A DNA stretch of 64,000 bases from Actinophytocola sp963727495 (lineage in GTDB: Bacteria > Actinomycetota > Actinomycetes > Mycobacteriales > Pseudonocardiaceae), in assembly GCA_963727495.1 (NCBI GenBank), contig CAVSGQ010000020.1, positions 124,001-188,000 on the forward strand. The letters are read 5' to 3'. Made by a program: the position numbers and the translations under genes. The notes below the pieces were generated by a model. The model worked only from the letters and a program-made list of their open reading frames with translations, was not told the DNA's origin and did no database searches. Shown piece by piece: positions 23,976-33,395 of the stretch (position 1 is the stretch's first letter; every line of letters starts with the position of its first letter).

Positions 23976-26798
23976 TCAGGCCACGCCCGGGTCGGACGTC
24001 TGCGGGCCCGCCGCGGAGACATCGTCGATGCGGTACCTGCGCGGCGGCCTCCGCGACCGTGGACTTCTCCACCTCGCCACGGCGCGCGAGCGCCGCGAGC
24101 GCGCCGACGGAGATCGACTCGGCGTCGACGAGGAAGTGCCGCCGGGCCGCCGGCCGGGTGTCGGACAGACCGAACCCGTCCGTGCCGAGCGTGAGCATGT
24201 CCGGTCGGCACCCACTGCGCGGATCAGGTCCGGCACCGCGCGCATCCAGTCCGACACCGCGACCACCGGCCCCGCCGCCCTCGGACAGCACCCGCGTGAC
24301 GTACGGCCGCTGCGGCTCCGCCTCCGGGTGCAGGAAGTTGTGCCGGTCGGCGTCCACGCGCGTCCCGGCGCAGCTCGATCCACGACGTCACCGACCACAC
24401 CTCGGCCCGCACGCCCCAGTCCTGCCGGCAGCAGCTCGCGCGCCCGCAGCGCCCACGGCATCGCCACGCCGGACGCGAGGATCCGCGCCCGCGGGCCCGT
24501 CGCCCGTCCGGCGCCGGCAGGTACCGGTACAGCCCCCGCAGCAGGCCCTCGACGTCGAGGTTCTCCGGCTCGGCCGGCTGCACGTACGGCTCGTTGTAGA
24601 CCGTCAGGTAGTAGAAGACGTCCTCCGCCTCGCTCGCCGTACATCCGCCGCAGCCCGTCGCGCGACGATGTGGGCGATCTCGAACGACGAACGCGGGGTC
24701 GTAGGAGACGACGGCGGGGTTCGTCGCGGCGAGCAGCAGCGAGTGCCCGTCGTTGTGCTGCAGGCCCTCGCCGGTCAGCGTGGTCCGCCCGGCGGTCGCG
24801 CCGAGCAGGAAGCCGCGGGCCATCTGGTCGGCCGCCGCCCACAGCGCGTCGCCGGTGCGCTGGAAGCCGAACATCGAGTAGAAGATGTAGATCGGGATCA
24901 TCGGCTCGCCGTGCGTGGCGTACGAGGTGCCGGCGGCGATGAACGACGCGCATCGAGCCGGCCTCGTTGATGCCCTCGTGCAGGATCTGGCCCGGTCTCG
25001 CTCTCCTTGTAGGACAGCATGAGCGTCGGCGTCGACCGAGGTGTAGAGCTGCCCGTGCCGGGTTGTAGATCTTCTGCGTCGGGAACATCGAGTCCATGCC
25101 GAACGTGCGCGCCTCGTCCGGGATGATCGGCACCAGCCGCGGGCCGATCTCCTTGTCCTTGACCAGGTCGCGGAGCAGCCGGACGAACGCCATCGTGGTG
25201 GCGACCTCCTGCTTGCCCGAGCCGCGCCGCACCACGTCGTAGACCTTGTCGCCGGGCAGCACGAGCGGCTTGGACTTGCCCCGCCGCTCCGGCACGAAGC
25301 CGCCGAGCTGGCGGCGCCGCTCCAGCAGGTACTGGATCTCCGGCGCGTCCGGGCCAGGGTGGTAGTACGGCGGCAGGTACGGGTCCTTCTCGAGGTCCGC
25401 GTCCGAGATCGGGATGCGCAGCGAGTCGCGGAACATCTTCAGGTCGTCCAGGGTCAGCTTCTTCATCTGGTGGGTCGCGTTGCGACCCGCGAAGTGCGGC
25501 CCGAGCCCGTAGCCCTTGATCGTCTTCGCGAGGATCACGGTCGGCTGGCCGTGGTGCTCGGTGGCCGCCTGGTAGGCCGCGTAGACCTTGCGGTAGTCGT
25601 GCCCGCCGCGCTTGAGGTTCCAGATCTCCTCGTCGCTCATCGGCGTCGACCAGCTCCTTGGTGCGCGGGTCGCGCCCGAAGAAGTGCTCGCGGACGAAGG
25701 CGCCGTCGTTGGCCTTGTAGGTCTGGTAGTCGCCGTCCGGGGTGGTGTTCATCAGGTTGACCAGCGCGCCGTCCCGGTCGGCGTGCAGCAGCGCGTCCCA
25801 CTCGCGGCCCCAGATGACCTTGATGACGTTCCAGCCGGCGCCGCGGAAGAACGCCTCCAGCTCCTGGATGATCTTGCCGTTGCCGCGGACCGGCCCGTCG
25901 AGCCGCTGCAGGTTGCAGTTGATCGACGAACGTGAGGTTGTCCAGGCCCTCGCTGGCCGCCACGTGGACCAGGCCGCGCGACTCCGGCTCGTCCATCTCG
26001 CCGTCGCCGAGGAACGCCCAGACGTGCTGGTCGTCGGTGTCCTTGATGCCGCGGTCGTGCAGGTAGCGGTTGAACCGGGCCTGGATAGATCGCGTTCATC
26101 GGGCCGAGGCCCATGGAGACCGTCGGGAACTCCCAGAAGTCCGGCATCAGCCGCGGGTGCGGGTAGGAGGGCAGCCCGGCGCCCGGGCCGCCGTGCGAGA
26201 GCTCCTGGCGGAAGCCGTCGAGCTGGTCGGTCGGACAGCCGCCCCTCGAGGAAGGCGCGGGCGTAGATGCCGGGGGAGGCGTGGCCCTGGAAGTAGACCT
26301 GGTCGCCGCCGCCGGGGTGGTCCTTGCCGCGGAAGAAGTGGTTGAAGCCGACCTCGTAGAGCGTCGCCGAGGAGGCGTAGGTCGAGATGTGCCCGCCGAC
26401 GCCGACGCCGGGGCGCTGCGCGCGGTGCACGGTCATCGCCGCGTTCCACCGGATCCAGGCCCGGTAGCGCGCGCTCGACCTCCTCGTCGCCGGGGAACCA
26501 GGGCTCCCGGTCGGTGGGGATCGTGTTGACGTAGTCCGTGCTGGTGAGGGCCGGCACGCCGACGCGGCTGCTCCCGGGCGCGTTCCAGCAGGCGCAGCAT
26601 CAGGTAGCGCGCGCGCTGCCTGGCCCGCCGGAGGACGAGCATCGCGTCGAACGACTCCAGCCACTCGGCCGTCTCGTCCGGATCGATGTCCGGGAGGTGG
26701 GCGGCGAGACCGTCGCGGATGACCCGTACCCGCTCGGGTCGGTTCCTGTCGTTTCCGCTGATCTGCGTAGCCAAGGGGTCTCCAGTGCCTGCGCTCAT
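23976..26798 (-). pseudogene. aceE: Pyruvate dehydrogenase E1 component (AceE), many frame breaks as sequenced
   Basis: The full length of a homodimeric E1 (about 940 codons) can be followed from VRVIRDGLAAHLPDIDPDET to DTRPAARRHFLVDAESISVGALAALARRGEV, but only by switching frame about 15-20 times. Recognisable blocks include GVGVGGHISTYASSATLYEV, INCNLQRLDGPVRGNGKII, NLKRGGHDYRK and MIPIYIFYSMFGFQRTGDAL. E1 decarboxylates pyruvate with ThDP and passes the acetyl group to lipoylated E2. Total length is a multiple of three, and nearly every break I resolved is a +1 insertion. Either the sequence is poor here or this is a decayed copy; I favour the former because no conserved block is missing. 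It is divergent from the DUF3052 gene. Confidence 0.8.
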
Positions 26799-26850
26799 GC
26801 TGCTAACTCTGCCACCACCACCATCATCGTGGTCTCGACGGCCGCTCGCG

Positions 26851-26866
26851 TCATCGTTACCGATGA
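26851..26866. promoter_or_regulatory. Inverted repeat between aceE and the DUF3052 gene
   Basis: TCATCG (26851-26856) and CGATGA (26861-26866) are a perfect inverted repeat with a four-base spacer. It lies 52 bases upstream of the aceE start, in the divergent intergenic region. It may be an operator for aceE or the opposite gene; no regulator is suggested by context. Confidence 0.35.
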
Positions 26867-26975
26867 GTACATCCGGCGTGGGTGGTTGCGCAGGTGGGCA
26901 CGCTCAGTGTTCGCTATCCCAATACCGTTGGGCGGTGGATGGCCACCGCGTTGGCGCCGAGGAGGAGTGAAAGCC

Positions 26976-27407
26976 GTGGTCGCCGCGGGAGACGCCGGCA
27001 AGGCCGGCGTCGCCGAGAGGCTCGGGATCGAGCCTGGCATGGTCGTCCAGGAGATCGGTTGGGACGAGGACGTTGACGACGGCGTGCGCGCCGAGATCGA
27101 GGAGCGCAGCGGGAGCGATCTTCTCGACGAGGACGCCGACGAGGTCGTCGACGTGGTTCTGCTGTGGTGGCGGGAGGATGACGGCGACCTGGTCGACACC
27201 CTCATGGACGCGATGGGGCCGCTCGCCGACAACGGCGTGATCTGGGTCCTGACACCCAAGACGGGCCGCGACGGGCATGTCGAGCCCAGCGAGATAGCCG
27301 AGGCGGTGCCGACCGCCGGGCTCTCCCAGACCTCGAACATGAGCGTCGGCGGCGACTGGTCGGCCACCCGGCTGGTGTCGCCCAAGTCCGCGAAGTCCAA
27401 GCGCTGA
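26976..27407 (+). CDS. DUF3052 family protein
   Basis: The 143-residue protein reads VVAAGDAGKAGVAERLGIEP and contains the family core VVQEIGWDEDVDDGVR and VVLLWWREDDGDLVDTLMDA. DUF3052 is an actinobacterial family without known function; M. tuberculosis Rv2239c is the homologue beside aceE (Rv2241) and ahpE (Rv2238c), the same order as here. I chose the GTG about eight bases after GGAGGAG; a GTG nine bases earlier is possible but touches the ribosome-binding site. Confidence 0.85.
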   Translation: MVAAGDAGKAGVAERLGIEPGMVVQEIGWDEDVDDGVRAEIEERSGSDLLDEDADEVVDVVLLWWREDDGDLVDTLMDAMGPLADNGVIWVLTPKTGRDGHVEPSEIAEAVPTAGLSQTSNMSVGGDWSATRLVSPKSAKSKR

Positions 27408-27476
27408 GGCGTCGACCGGGTGGCGGTGGCCTAGGCTGTCGCCGCACCCGGGACACGCACGGCGGGAGGATGTCGA

Positions 27477-27938
27477 ATGACGGTCGAGGTCGGTTCGAAG
27501 GCGCCCGAGTTCACTCTGAAGGACTACAACAACCAGATGGTGTCGTTGTCGTCGTTCCGAGGGGCGTCACACGTGCTGGTGGTGTTCTACCCGTTCGCGT
27601 TCAGCGGCATATGCCAGGGCGAGCTGTGCCAGCTTCGCGACGAGCTGTCCTCCTACGACGACGCCGACGTCCAGGTGCTCGGCGTGTCGGTGGACACGCC
27701 GTACAGCCTCAAGGCGTGGGCCGAGCAGCAGAACTACCAGTTCCCGCTGCTGTCGGACTTCTGGCCGCACGGGGCGGTGGCGTCCACCTACGGCGTGTTC
27801 AACGAGGCGGCCGGGCTGGCCAACCGGGGGACCTTCCTGATCGACAAGACCGGCGTGGTCCGCTTCGCGGAGGTCAACGGCCCGGGCGAGCCCCGCGACC
27901 AGGAGGCCTGGAAGAAGGCGGTGGCCGCCCTGCCGTGA
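27477..27938 (+). CDS. ahpE: Peroxiredoxin AhpE
   Basis: The 153-residue protein is a one-Cys-type AhpE peroxiredoxin. The peroxidatic Cys lies in YPFAFSGICQGELC, with Ser where many peroxiredoxins have Thr in the P-x-x-x-T/S-x-x-C motif. A second Cys follows five residues later. It reduces hydrogen peroxide, organic peroxides and peroxynitrite in the cytoplasm, with mycothiol/mycoredoxin as the known reductant in mycobacteria. It follows DUF3052 and precedes tRNA-Val. Confidence 0.9.
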   Translation: MTVEVGSKAPEFTLKDYNNQMVSLSSFRGASHVLVVFYPFAFSGICQGELCQLRDELSSYDDADVQVLGVSVDTPYSLKAWAEQQNYQFPLLSDFWPHGAVASTYGVFNEAAGLANRGTFLIDKTGVVRFAEVNGPGEPRDQEAWKKAVAALP

Positions 27939-27946
27939 TCCGTACC

Positions 27947-28018
27947 GGGCGTATAGCTCAGCGGAAGAGCACTCGGTTTACACCCGAGCGGTCGTAGGTT
28001 CGAGTCCTACTGCGCCCA
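27947..28018 (+). tRNA. tRNA-Val (anticodon TAC)
   Basis: The 72-base sequence folds as a cloverleaf. The acceptor GGGCGTA pairs with TGCGCCC (one G-T), the D arm has AGCTCAGCGGAAGAGC, the anticodon arm is CTCGG-TTTACAC-CCGAG, and the T arm contains GGTTCGAGTCC. The anticodon TAC reads GUA valine codons. CCA is not encoded. It lies alone just after ahpE. Confidence 0.95.
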
Positions 28019-28103
28019 CTGGGAGACTGGGGGACCGTGTCCGGCCCGCCTGGTCTCAGGATCGTCTTCGTCGCGTTCGGCACCGGCGCGGTGATGGTGC
28101 CGG

Positions 28104-28556
28104 TCAGTTCTCGGTGATGACCAGGTCCCAGCCGTTGTCAGGGTGGAACGTCCACGTTGCCGTGTACACGCCCCACGCGGCGTCCTGCATGCCGTCGATC
28201 GCTCGGGTGTGGTTCATCCGAGCGATCACCGACGGAGGAACGTCGAGTCGCTCAAGAACGCAGAACGCCGCGTCGATCTCCTCCTCCGGGTCGTAGCCTG
28301 TCCCCGCGCCGTCGATCACGAGGGTGACCTGCCCGTCGTGGGACTCGGTCAGGGCACCCTGCGACCCGTACTCGGTCGCGCAGTCCGTCCTCGCCTGCGC
28401 GAGCGTGCCCGGGTCCGCGTGCTGGACGGCGACGGCGTCTGGCGCCGCGACCGGTCGGCCGTCGACGACGTCGGTCGCGGTGGCGACGCCGGCCACGAGC
28501 AATGCCGCCACGATCGAGCCGCTCACCAGCACGGTGGCTTTGGCCGCAGTCCTCAT
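28104..28556 (-). CDS. Secreted hypothetical protein
   Basis: The 150-residue protein starts with a signal peptide (MRTAAKATVLVSGSIVAALLVAGVATA). The mature part has two Cys (RTDCATEY and AAFCVLERL) that may form a disulfide. I recognise no family. It is divergent from the PadR/efflux genes, with about 260 bases between that contain an inverted repeat and the padR promoter. Confidence 0.65.
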   Translation of the reverse strand: MRTAAKATVLVSGSIVAALLVAGVATATDVVDGRPVAAPDAVAVQHADPGTLAQARTDCATEYGSQGALTESHDGQVTLVIDGAGTGYDPEEEIDAAFCVLERLDVPPSVIARMNHTRAIDGMQDAAWGVYTATWTFHPDNGWDLVITEN

Positions 28557-28642
28557 GGAGACCCTCCCGTCTCGGCCGTGTGGCGCTCACCGGCTGACCA
28601 GCGCGTCCGTCGAATGTCCGCCACAGGTCGTCGTTCGCGGGC

Positions 28643-28660
28643 TGTCCGGCGTATCGGACA
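28643..28660. promoter_or_regulatory. Inverted repeat TGTCCG-N6-CGGACA
   Basis: A perfect 6-6-6 inverted repeat (28643-28648 and 28655-28660) lies 87 bases upstream of the secreted protein start. A third TGTCCG half-site is at 28615-28620. The arrangement suggests an operator for the secreted-protein gene. The cognate regulator is unknown. Confidence 0.4.
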
Positions 28661-28742
28661 TGGTGCGAAACTCCCCCGATCGAGTCTGCGGACCCGACAG
28701 CGGCCTCGTCGCAGGGGAGCCGGCGATCGGGGCGAAGTCCTG

Positions 28743-28797
28743 TTCGACATCGAACGACCCCTGTCGTATAGTCCGGTCGGAATAACCAGTCTGGACT
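28743..28797 (+). promoter_or_regulatory. Promoter and candidate operator of the padR-efflux operon
   Basis: TTCGAC (28743-28748), 18 bases and TATAGT (28767-28772) form a promoter. AGTCC (28770-28774) and GGACT (28793-28797) are inverted across the start region, overlapping the -10 box. This is where a PadR repressor would block transcription of its own gene and the pump. Confidence 0.5.
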
Positions 28798-28818
28798 CAT
28801 CGAGGGGGGTGAGCGGAC

Positions 28819-29463
28819 GTGGCCGGATCGGTTCCGCCGTTGACGCCGCTGGCGATGGCCGTCCTGGAGCTGCTGCACGAGCGGCGCATGCATCCCTACG
28901 AGATGACCCAGCTCATGCGCGACCGGCGGGTGGACTACCGGGTCAAGCTGCGGCCCGGCTCGCTGTACCACGCGGTCGAGCGCCTGGAGGCGCACGGCCT
29001 CATCGAGGTCGTCGACACCCAGCGGCAGGGCCGCCGGCCGGAGCGCACCGTCTACGGGCTGACCGAGCTCGGCCGGGACCGGTTCGTCGAGCAGGCCCGC
29101 GACATGCTGGCCACCCCCGCCCAGGAGTACCTCCAGTACCCGGTCGCGCTGTCCGCGGCCACCGAGCTCGACCGGGCGGACGCCCTGGAGCAGCTCAAGA
29201 CGCGGGTGATCAACCTCAAGGCGCGGATCGCCGCGGACCAGGTCGTCATCGACCACGTGCTCGACACTCAGCTGCCGACGATGTACTGGATCGACCACGC
29301 CTACCTGCACCACCAGCGCCGGTGCGAGCTGGACTGGACCGAGCGGCTGATCGAGGACCTCGAGTCCGGCCACATCCCCTGGCCGGAGCAGGACTCCCCG
29401 GCGATCGGCCCCCAACTATCCATAGTCGACAACAGGGAGAACGACGGTGGCAGGGCGAGCTAA
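28819..29463 (+). CDS. PadR-family transcriptional regulator
   Basis: The 214-residue protein has the PadR winged helix (MAVLELLHERRMHPYEMTQLMRD... and RPGSLYHAVERLEAHGLIE) and a long C-terminal helical dimerisation domain. PadR proteins repress multidrug pumps and are released by drug binding. The gene overlaps the following MFS gene by 17 bases, so they form one operon. GTG start follows a GGGGGTGAG stretch. Confidence 0.9.
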   Translation: MAGSVPPLTPLAMAVLELLHERRMHPYEMTQLMRDRRVDYRVKLRPGSLYHAVERLEAHGLIEVVDTQRQGRRPERTVYGLTELGRDRFVEQARDMLATPAQEYLQYPVALSAATELDRADALEQLKTRVINLKARIAADQVVIDHVLDTQLPTMYWIDHAYLHHQRRCELDWTERLIEDLESGHIPWPEQDSPAIGPQLSIVDNRENDGGRAS

Positions 29464-31063
29464 CCCGTGGGCGGCGCTGGCCGCGCTGTGCATCGGGTTC
29501 TTCATGATTCTGCTGGACACCACGATCGTGTCCATCGCGATCCCGGCGATGGTGCGCGGGCTGCACACGGACCTGAACTCCGTGGTCTGGGTGATCAGCA
29601 TCTACCTGCTCACCTACGCGGTGCCGATGCTGTTCACCAGCCGCCTCGGCGACCGGTTCGGCCCGAAGCGGGTGTTCCTGGCCGGCATGGTCGTGTTCAC
29701 CGGGGCGTCGCTGTGGTGCGGCCTCGCGGGCACCGCCGGGTCGCTCATCGCCGCCCGCGGCGTGCAGGGGCTCGGTGCGGCGCTGATGACGCCGCAGACG
29801 CTGGCGTTCATCACCCACCTGTTCCCGCCCGCCAAACGCGGCCCGGCGATGGGCATGTGGGGCGGCGTGGCCGGGCTGGCGACGATCACCGGTCCGCTGC
29901 TCGGCGGCGTGCTGGTCGACAGCCTCGGCTGGGAGTGGATCTTCTTCGTGAACGTCCCGGTCGGCCTGGTCGGGATCGTGCTGACCCTGGTGCTCGTGCC
30001 GGACTGGCAGCCCCGCCACCTGCACTCCTTCGACGTCCCGGGGATCCTGCTGTCCGGCGCGGGCCTGTGCCTGCTCGTGTTCGGGATCCAGAACGGGCAG
30101 CACTACGACTGGGGGACCGTCGCCGGGTCGGTGACCATCACCGAGATCATCGCCGCCGGGCTGGTGCTGCTGGTCGCGTTCGTCGTCTGGCAGCGGTTCA
30201 ACCGGAACGAACCGCTGGTGCCGCTGCGGGTGTTCGGCAACAGGAACTTCTCCACCGGGTCGGTGACCGCCGCCGCGATCGGGTTCGCGATGACCGGCAT
30301 GTTCGTGCCGCTGGTGGTCTACACGCAGAACGTGCTGGGCCTGTCGCCGACCCAGGCCGGCCTGCTCACCGCGCCCATGTCGTTGCTGTCCGGGGTGATC
30401 GCGCCGTTCGTCGGCCGCATGTCCGACCGGCGCAACGCCAAGTACCTGGTGATGATCGGCTTCCTCGCGCTGGCCGCCGGGCTCGCGATCCTGGCGCTGC
30501 AGGCGGGACCGGACACCGACCCGCTCGCGCTGGTCCCGGCGCTGCTGGTGATGGGTGTCGGCACCGGGTTCGTGTTCGCGCCGATGAGCAACGTGGCGAT
30601 GCGGTCGGTCGAGCCGGCGCTGGCCGGCACCGCCTCCGGCATCTTCAACACCGCCCGGCAGGTGGGCGGGGTGCTGGGCAGCGCGGCGATCGGGGTGTGG
30701 CTGCAGGTGCGGATCGCCGCCTCGATGACCACGGAGGCCACCGCGGCCGCGGCGAAGCTGCCCTCGGCCTACCGGGAGGACTTCGTCGACAGCCTGGCCC
30801 GGGCCGCGAACTCGGCCAACGAGCTGAGCGACCGCGCCGGCGCCGCGGTGCCGGCCGACCTGCCGCCCGACGTCGCCGCGCAGATCCAGCGGCTCGCCGG
30901 CCAGGTCGTCCACAATGGACTCACCAGCGCCACCAAGGTGACCATGCTGCTGCCCATCGCGGTACTGCTCGCCGGCGCCGTGGCGGCGGCGCTGATGCGG
31001 GGCAACGGCGGCAAGGAGCCGCACCACGCCGCGGAGGCGGCCACCGAGACCGCACCGGCCTGA
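29447..31063 (+). CDS. MFS multidrug exporter, DHA2 (EmrB/QacA) family
   Basis: The 538-residue protein has 14 predicted helices, the DHA2 motif LLDTTIVSIAIPAM in TM1, motif A (RLGDRFGPKRVF) and motif C-like GPLLGGVL. It should expel drugs in exchange for protons. A large extracytoplasmic loop precedes the last helix. It is controlled by the overlapping PadR gene and is followed by a strong terminator. The pump fragment at the left window end is of a similar type. Confidence 0.9.
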   Translation: MAGRANPWAALAALCIGFFMILLDTTIVSIAIPAMVRGLHTDLNSVVWVISIYLLTYAVPMLFTSRLGDRFGPKRVFLAGMVVFTGASLWCGLAGTAGSLIAARGVQGLGAALMTPQTLAFITHLFPPAKRGPAMGMWGGVAGLATITGPLLGGVLVDSLGWEWIFFVNVPVGLVGIVLTLVLVPDWQPRHLHSFDVPGILLSGAGLCLLVFGIQNGQHYDWGTVAGSVTITEIIAAGLVLLVAFVVWQRFNRNEPLVPLRVFGNRNFSTGSVTAAAIGFAMTGMFVPLVVYTQNVLGLSPTQAGLLTAPMSLLSGVIAPFVGRMSDRRNAKYLVMIGFLALAAGLAILALQAGPDTDPLALVPALLVMGVGTGFVFAPMSNVAMRSVEPALAGTASGIFNTARQVGGVLGSAAIGVWLQVRIAASMTTEATAAAAKLPSAYREDFVDSLARAANSANELSDRAGAAVPADLPPDVAAQIQRLAGQVVHNGLTSATKVTMLLPIAVLLAGAVAAALMRGNGGKEPHHAAEAATETAPA

Positions 31064-31098
31064 CGCGCGCCCGCCGCTAACCGGCAACGGGGAACGGG

Positions 31099-31128
31099 CG
31101 CCGGGGGGTCAAGAACCACCCCCCGGCG
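31099..31128 (+). terminator. Strong hairpin terminator after the DHA2 pump
   Basis: CGCCGGGGGGT (31099-31109) and ACCCCCCGGCG (31118-31128) are perfect 11-base arms with an eight-base loop. It starts 35 bases after the pump stop. No T run follows, which is usual for high-G+C actinobacteria. Confidence 0.75.
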
Positions 31129-31178
31129 TCCGATGCCGACGTGAGGTACTGAAAGCGGCGCGTAATGGGGGGCGCTGG

Positions 31179-32408
31179 ATGGGTATGGCGGTCGCGCGGC
31201 CGGTGGTGCGGCGCCGGGGGATGCCGCTGCTGATCTCGGCCATCTCCGTGTCGAACTTCGCCGACGGCATCGGCAAGACGGCCTTCCCGCTGCTCGCGGC
31301 CAGCATGACGCGCGACCCGGTGGTCATCGGCGCGCTGTCCGCGGTGGCCTTCCTGCCCTGGCTGCTGTTCTCCGTCGCGACGGGTGTGCTGCTCGACCGG
31401 GTCGACCGCCGGCGCGCGCTGGTCCTCGCGAACCTCGCCCGCATGGTCGTGATCGGCGGGCTCGCGATCGTCGTCGGGACCGGTGCGCAGGCGGTGTGGA
31501 TCGTGTTCGCGGCGGCGCTGCTGGTCGGCACCGCGGAGACCGTCGCCGACAGCGCGGGCAACGTGCTCATCCCGTCGGTCGCCGGCCGCGAGCACCTGGA
31601 CCGCGCGAACGGCCAGGTCCAGGCGGCCGAGGTGGTCGGCCAGTCCTTCCTCGGGCCGATGGCCGGCAGCCTCACCTTCGCGGTGTTCGCCGCGTTCCCG
31701 TTCCTGCTCAACTCGATCGGCTTCGCGGTGGCAGCCGCGCTGCTGCTCGGCATCGCAGGCGCCCACCGGCCGGTGCACCTGCCGGGGCCGCGGCGGCCGG
31801 AGGAGGGCGGCGCCGTGCGCGCCGGCCTGAGCTGGCTGCGGGGCAGCCCGCTGATCCTGCGCCTGATGACGATCGCCGCCGCGGTGAGCCTCACCTCCGA
31901 GCTCGCGGTCAACCAGCTGGTCCTCTACGTCCTCGACGACCTGCGGCTCACCGACAGCATGTTCGGTGTCTTCGCGGCGGCGTCCGGGGTCGGCGGCCTC
32001 GTCGGCGCCGGCGCGCCGAAGCTGTTGAAGGCCCTGCCGCGGCGCACCGTGCTGGCGGGCGGCGTCGGGGCGTCCGGCGCGAGCTTCGCCGGCATGGGCG
32101 TCACCGGGTCGCCCGTGCTCGCCGCCGCGCTGTTCGGCACGTTCGCGATCGGCATCGTCGCGGTCAACGTCGTCATCGCCACGACCCGGCACCTCGCCGT
32201 GCCGGACGGGCTGCTCGGCCGGGTGCTCGGCGTGTGGCGGACGGTCGTGTGGGGCGCCATCCCCGTCGGCGCGCTGCTGGGCGGCGTGACCACGCACCTG
32301 CTGGGCAGCGCGAGCGCGACGTTCCTGACCTCAGGGATGGCGATGCTGGCCGTCAGCGTGCTGGCCGTGCCGGCACTGCGCCGCTTCGGGCCCGACCTGC
32401 GCGCCTGA
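31179..32408 (+). CDS. MFS transporter (MFS_3, macrolide/enterobactin exporter-like)
   Basis: The 409-residue protein has 12 helices and motif A-like LLDRVDRRRALV, with ISVSNFADGIGKTAFPLLA in the first helix. This resembles the MefA/EntS-like MFS_3 subfamily. The substrate cannot be told from sequence. It is a separate unit from the upstream pump because a terminator intervenes. Confidence 0.85.
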   Translation: MGMAVARPVVRRRGMPLLISAISVSNFADGIGKTAFPLLAASMTRDPVVIGALSAVAFLPWLLFSVATGVLLDRVDRRRALVLANLARMVVIGGLAIVVGTGAQAVWIVFAAALLVGTAETVADSAGNVLIPSVAGREHLDRANGQVQAAEVVGQSFLGPMAGSLTFAVFAAFPFLLNSIGFAVAAALLLGIAGAHRPVHLPGPRRPEEGGAVRAGLSWLRGSPLILRLMTIAAAVSLTSELAVNQLVLYVLDDLRLTDSMFGVFAAASGVGGLVGAGAPKLLKALPRRTVLAGGVGASGASFAGMGVTGSPVLAAALFGTFAIGIVAVNVVIATTRHLAVPDGLLGRVLGVWRTVVWGAIPVGALLGGVTTHLLGSASATFLTSGMAMLAVSVLAVPALRRFGPDLRA

Positions 32409-32420
32409 TGGACACGCGTC

Positions 32421-32630
32421 GTGTACCGGCAACCGATCGAGTCCAGTGTCCTCGCCGAGGTCGGCTACGACCGGAAGCGGCGGCTGCTCGAGGTGAAGCT
32501 CGTGAGCGGCGCGGTCTACCAGTATCTCGACGTCCCCGCGCGGGAGTACCTGGCACTGCTGGCCGCGGACAGCTCCGGCCGCTACTACAACACGAACATC
32601 AAGCCGGCCTACGAGTACCGCCAGGTGTGA
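32421..32630 (+). CDS. KTSC domain protein
   Basis: The 69-residue protein is a single KTSC domain: SSVLAEVGYD, LEVKLVSGAVYQYLDVP and YYNTNIKPAYEYRQV. The domain is named after a Lys-tRNA synthetase C-terminal extension and may bind nucleic acid; single-domain forms are uncharacterised. The GTG start is 12 bases after the upstream transporter stop. It is convergent, end to end, with the DedA gene. Confidence 0.8.
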   Translation: MYRQPIESSVLAEVGYDRKRRLLEVKLVSGAVYQYLDVPAREYLALLAADSSGRYYNTNIKPAYEYRQV

Positions 32631-33293
32631 CTACGCGGGCTCGAGCTCCGCGCCGGCCTCGTCGGCCACGGCCGCCGCGAGCCGGGCCCTGCGGCGCCTG
32701 CGCACCACGACCACGACGATCGCCCCCAGCGCGAGGCCGCCGACGACGAACAGGCCGCCCGCGGTGATCGCGCCCTCGATGCGCCTCGCGGCCTCGCCCA
32801 GCGCCGCGCCGATCGCGATGTGCATCGCCGACCAGCAGGCCGCGCCCGCGAGGTCCGCGGGGAAGAACCTGCGGAACGGCAGGCCCGACGTCCCCGCCGC
32901 GGCGGGCATCAGGGTGCGCACCACCGGCAGGAACCTGGCGAAGAACACCGCCCACGGGCCGCGCCCGCGCAGGATGCCGGTCGCCCTGTCCCAGCCCTCG
33001 ACGCCGTGCCGCTGGACCAGCCTCGTCTCCCGCAGCTGCCGGCCGAACCGGCGGCCGATCGCGAACCCGACCGTGTCGCCCAGGCCGGCGCAGACCGTCA
33101 CCACCGCCCACAGCAGCAGGAACCGCTGCACCGAGTCGACCGTGGTGGCCGCGATCAGCAGGCCGCCCTCGCCGGGGGCGATGAACCCCAGGCCGATCGT
33201 GCACTCGGCCAACACCAGCGCCCCGGTGGCGCCGACCAGCGCGGGCTGCGGCAGTGCCTGTAACCACTCGAGCACATCGGTCAGCACCGCCAC
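32631..33293 (-). CDS. DedA-family membrane protein
   Basis: The protein of about 220 residues has the DedA/SNARE-associated core: APGEGGLLIAA near the N-terminus and FFARFLPVVRTLMPAAAGTSGLPFRRFF, with Arg residues conserved in lipid-transporting members. Recent work on the family shows polyprenyl-phosphate or phospholipid flipping. It has several TM helices and a basic, then acidic C-terminal tail. I chose GTG at 33293 (VAVLTDVLEWL) behind a GGAGGGG stretch; an earlier GTG at 33335 is open. Confidence 0.85.
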   Translation of the reverse strand: MAVLTDVLEWLQALPQPALVGATGALVLAECTIGLGFIAPGEGGLLIAATTVDSVQRFLLLWAVVTVCAGLGDTVGFAIGRRFGRQLRETRLVQRHGVEGWDRATGILRGRGPWAVFFARFLPVVRTLMPAAAGTSGLPFRRFFPADLAGAACWSAMHIAIGAALGEAARRIEGAITAGGLFVVGGLALGAIVVVVVRRRRRARLAAAVADEAGAELEPA

Positions 33294-33395
33294 AGCCCCG
33301 CTCCCCTCCTCCACGGCCGCCCCCTGCGGCCGCACCGGCGTCAGTCAAGCAACAGGACGACGCCGCGGGCATCGGGGTTCTCCCGGAGCCGTCCC

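Noticed and set aside
26148..26540. Programmed frameshifting in aceE
   Set aside because: There are too many breaks, no slippery sites or stimulatory structures recur, and all known AceE genes use one frame.
28252..29415. Long minus-strand frame opposite the PadR gene
   Set aside because: It is an antisense shadow of padR; the plus strand has a clear PadR winged helix and promoter.
29467..31080. Second long plus-strand frame within the DHA2 pump
   Set aside because: It is an out-of-frame Arg-rich shadow, common in high-G+C genes; the true frame has 14 membrane helices.
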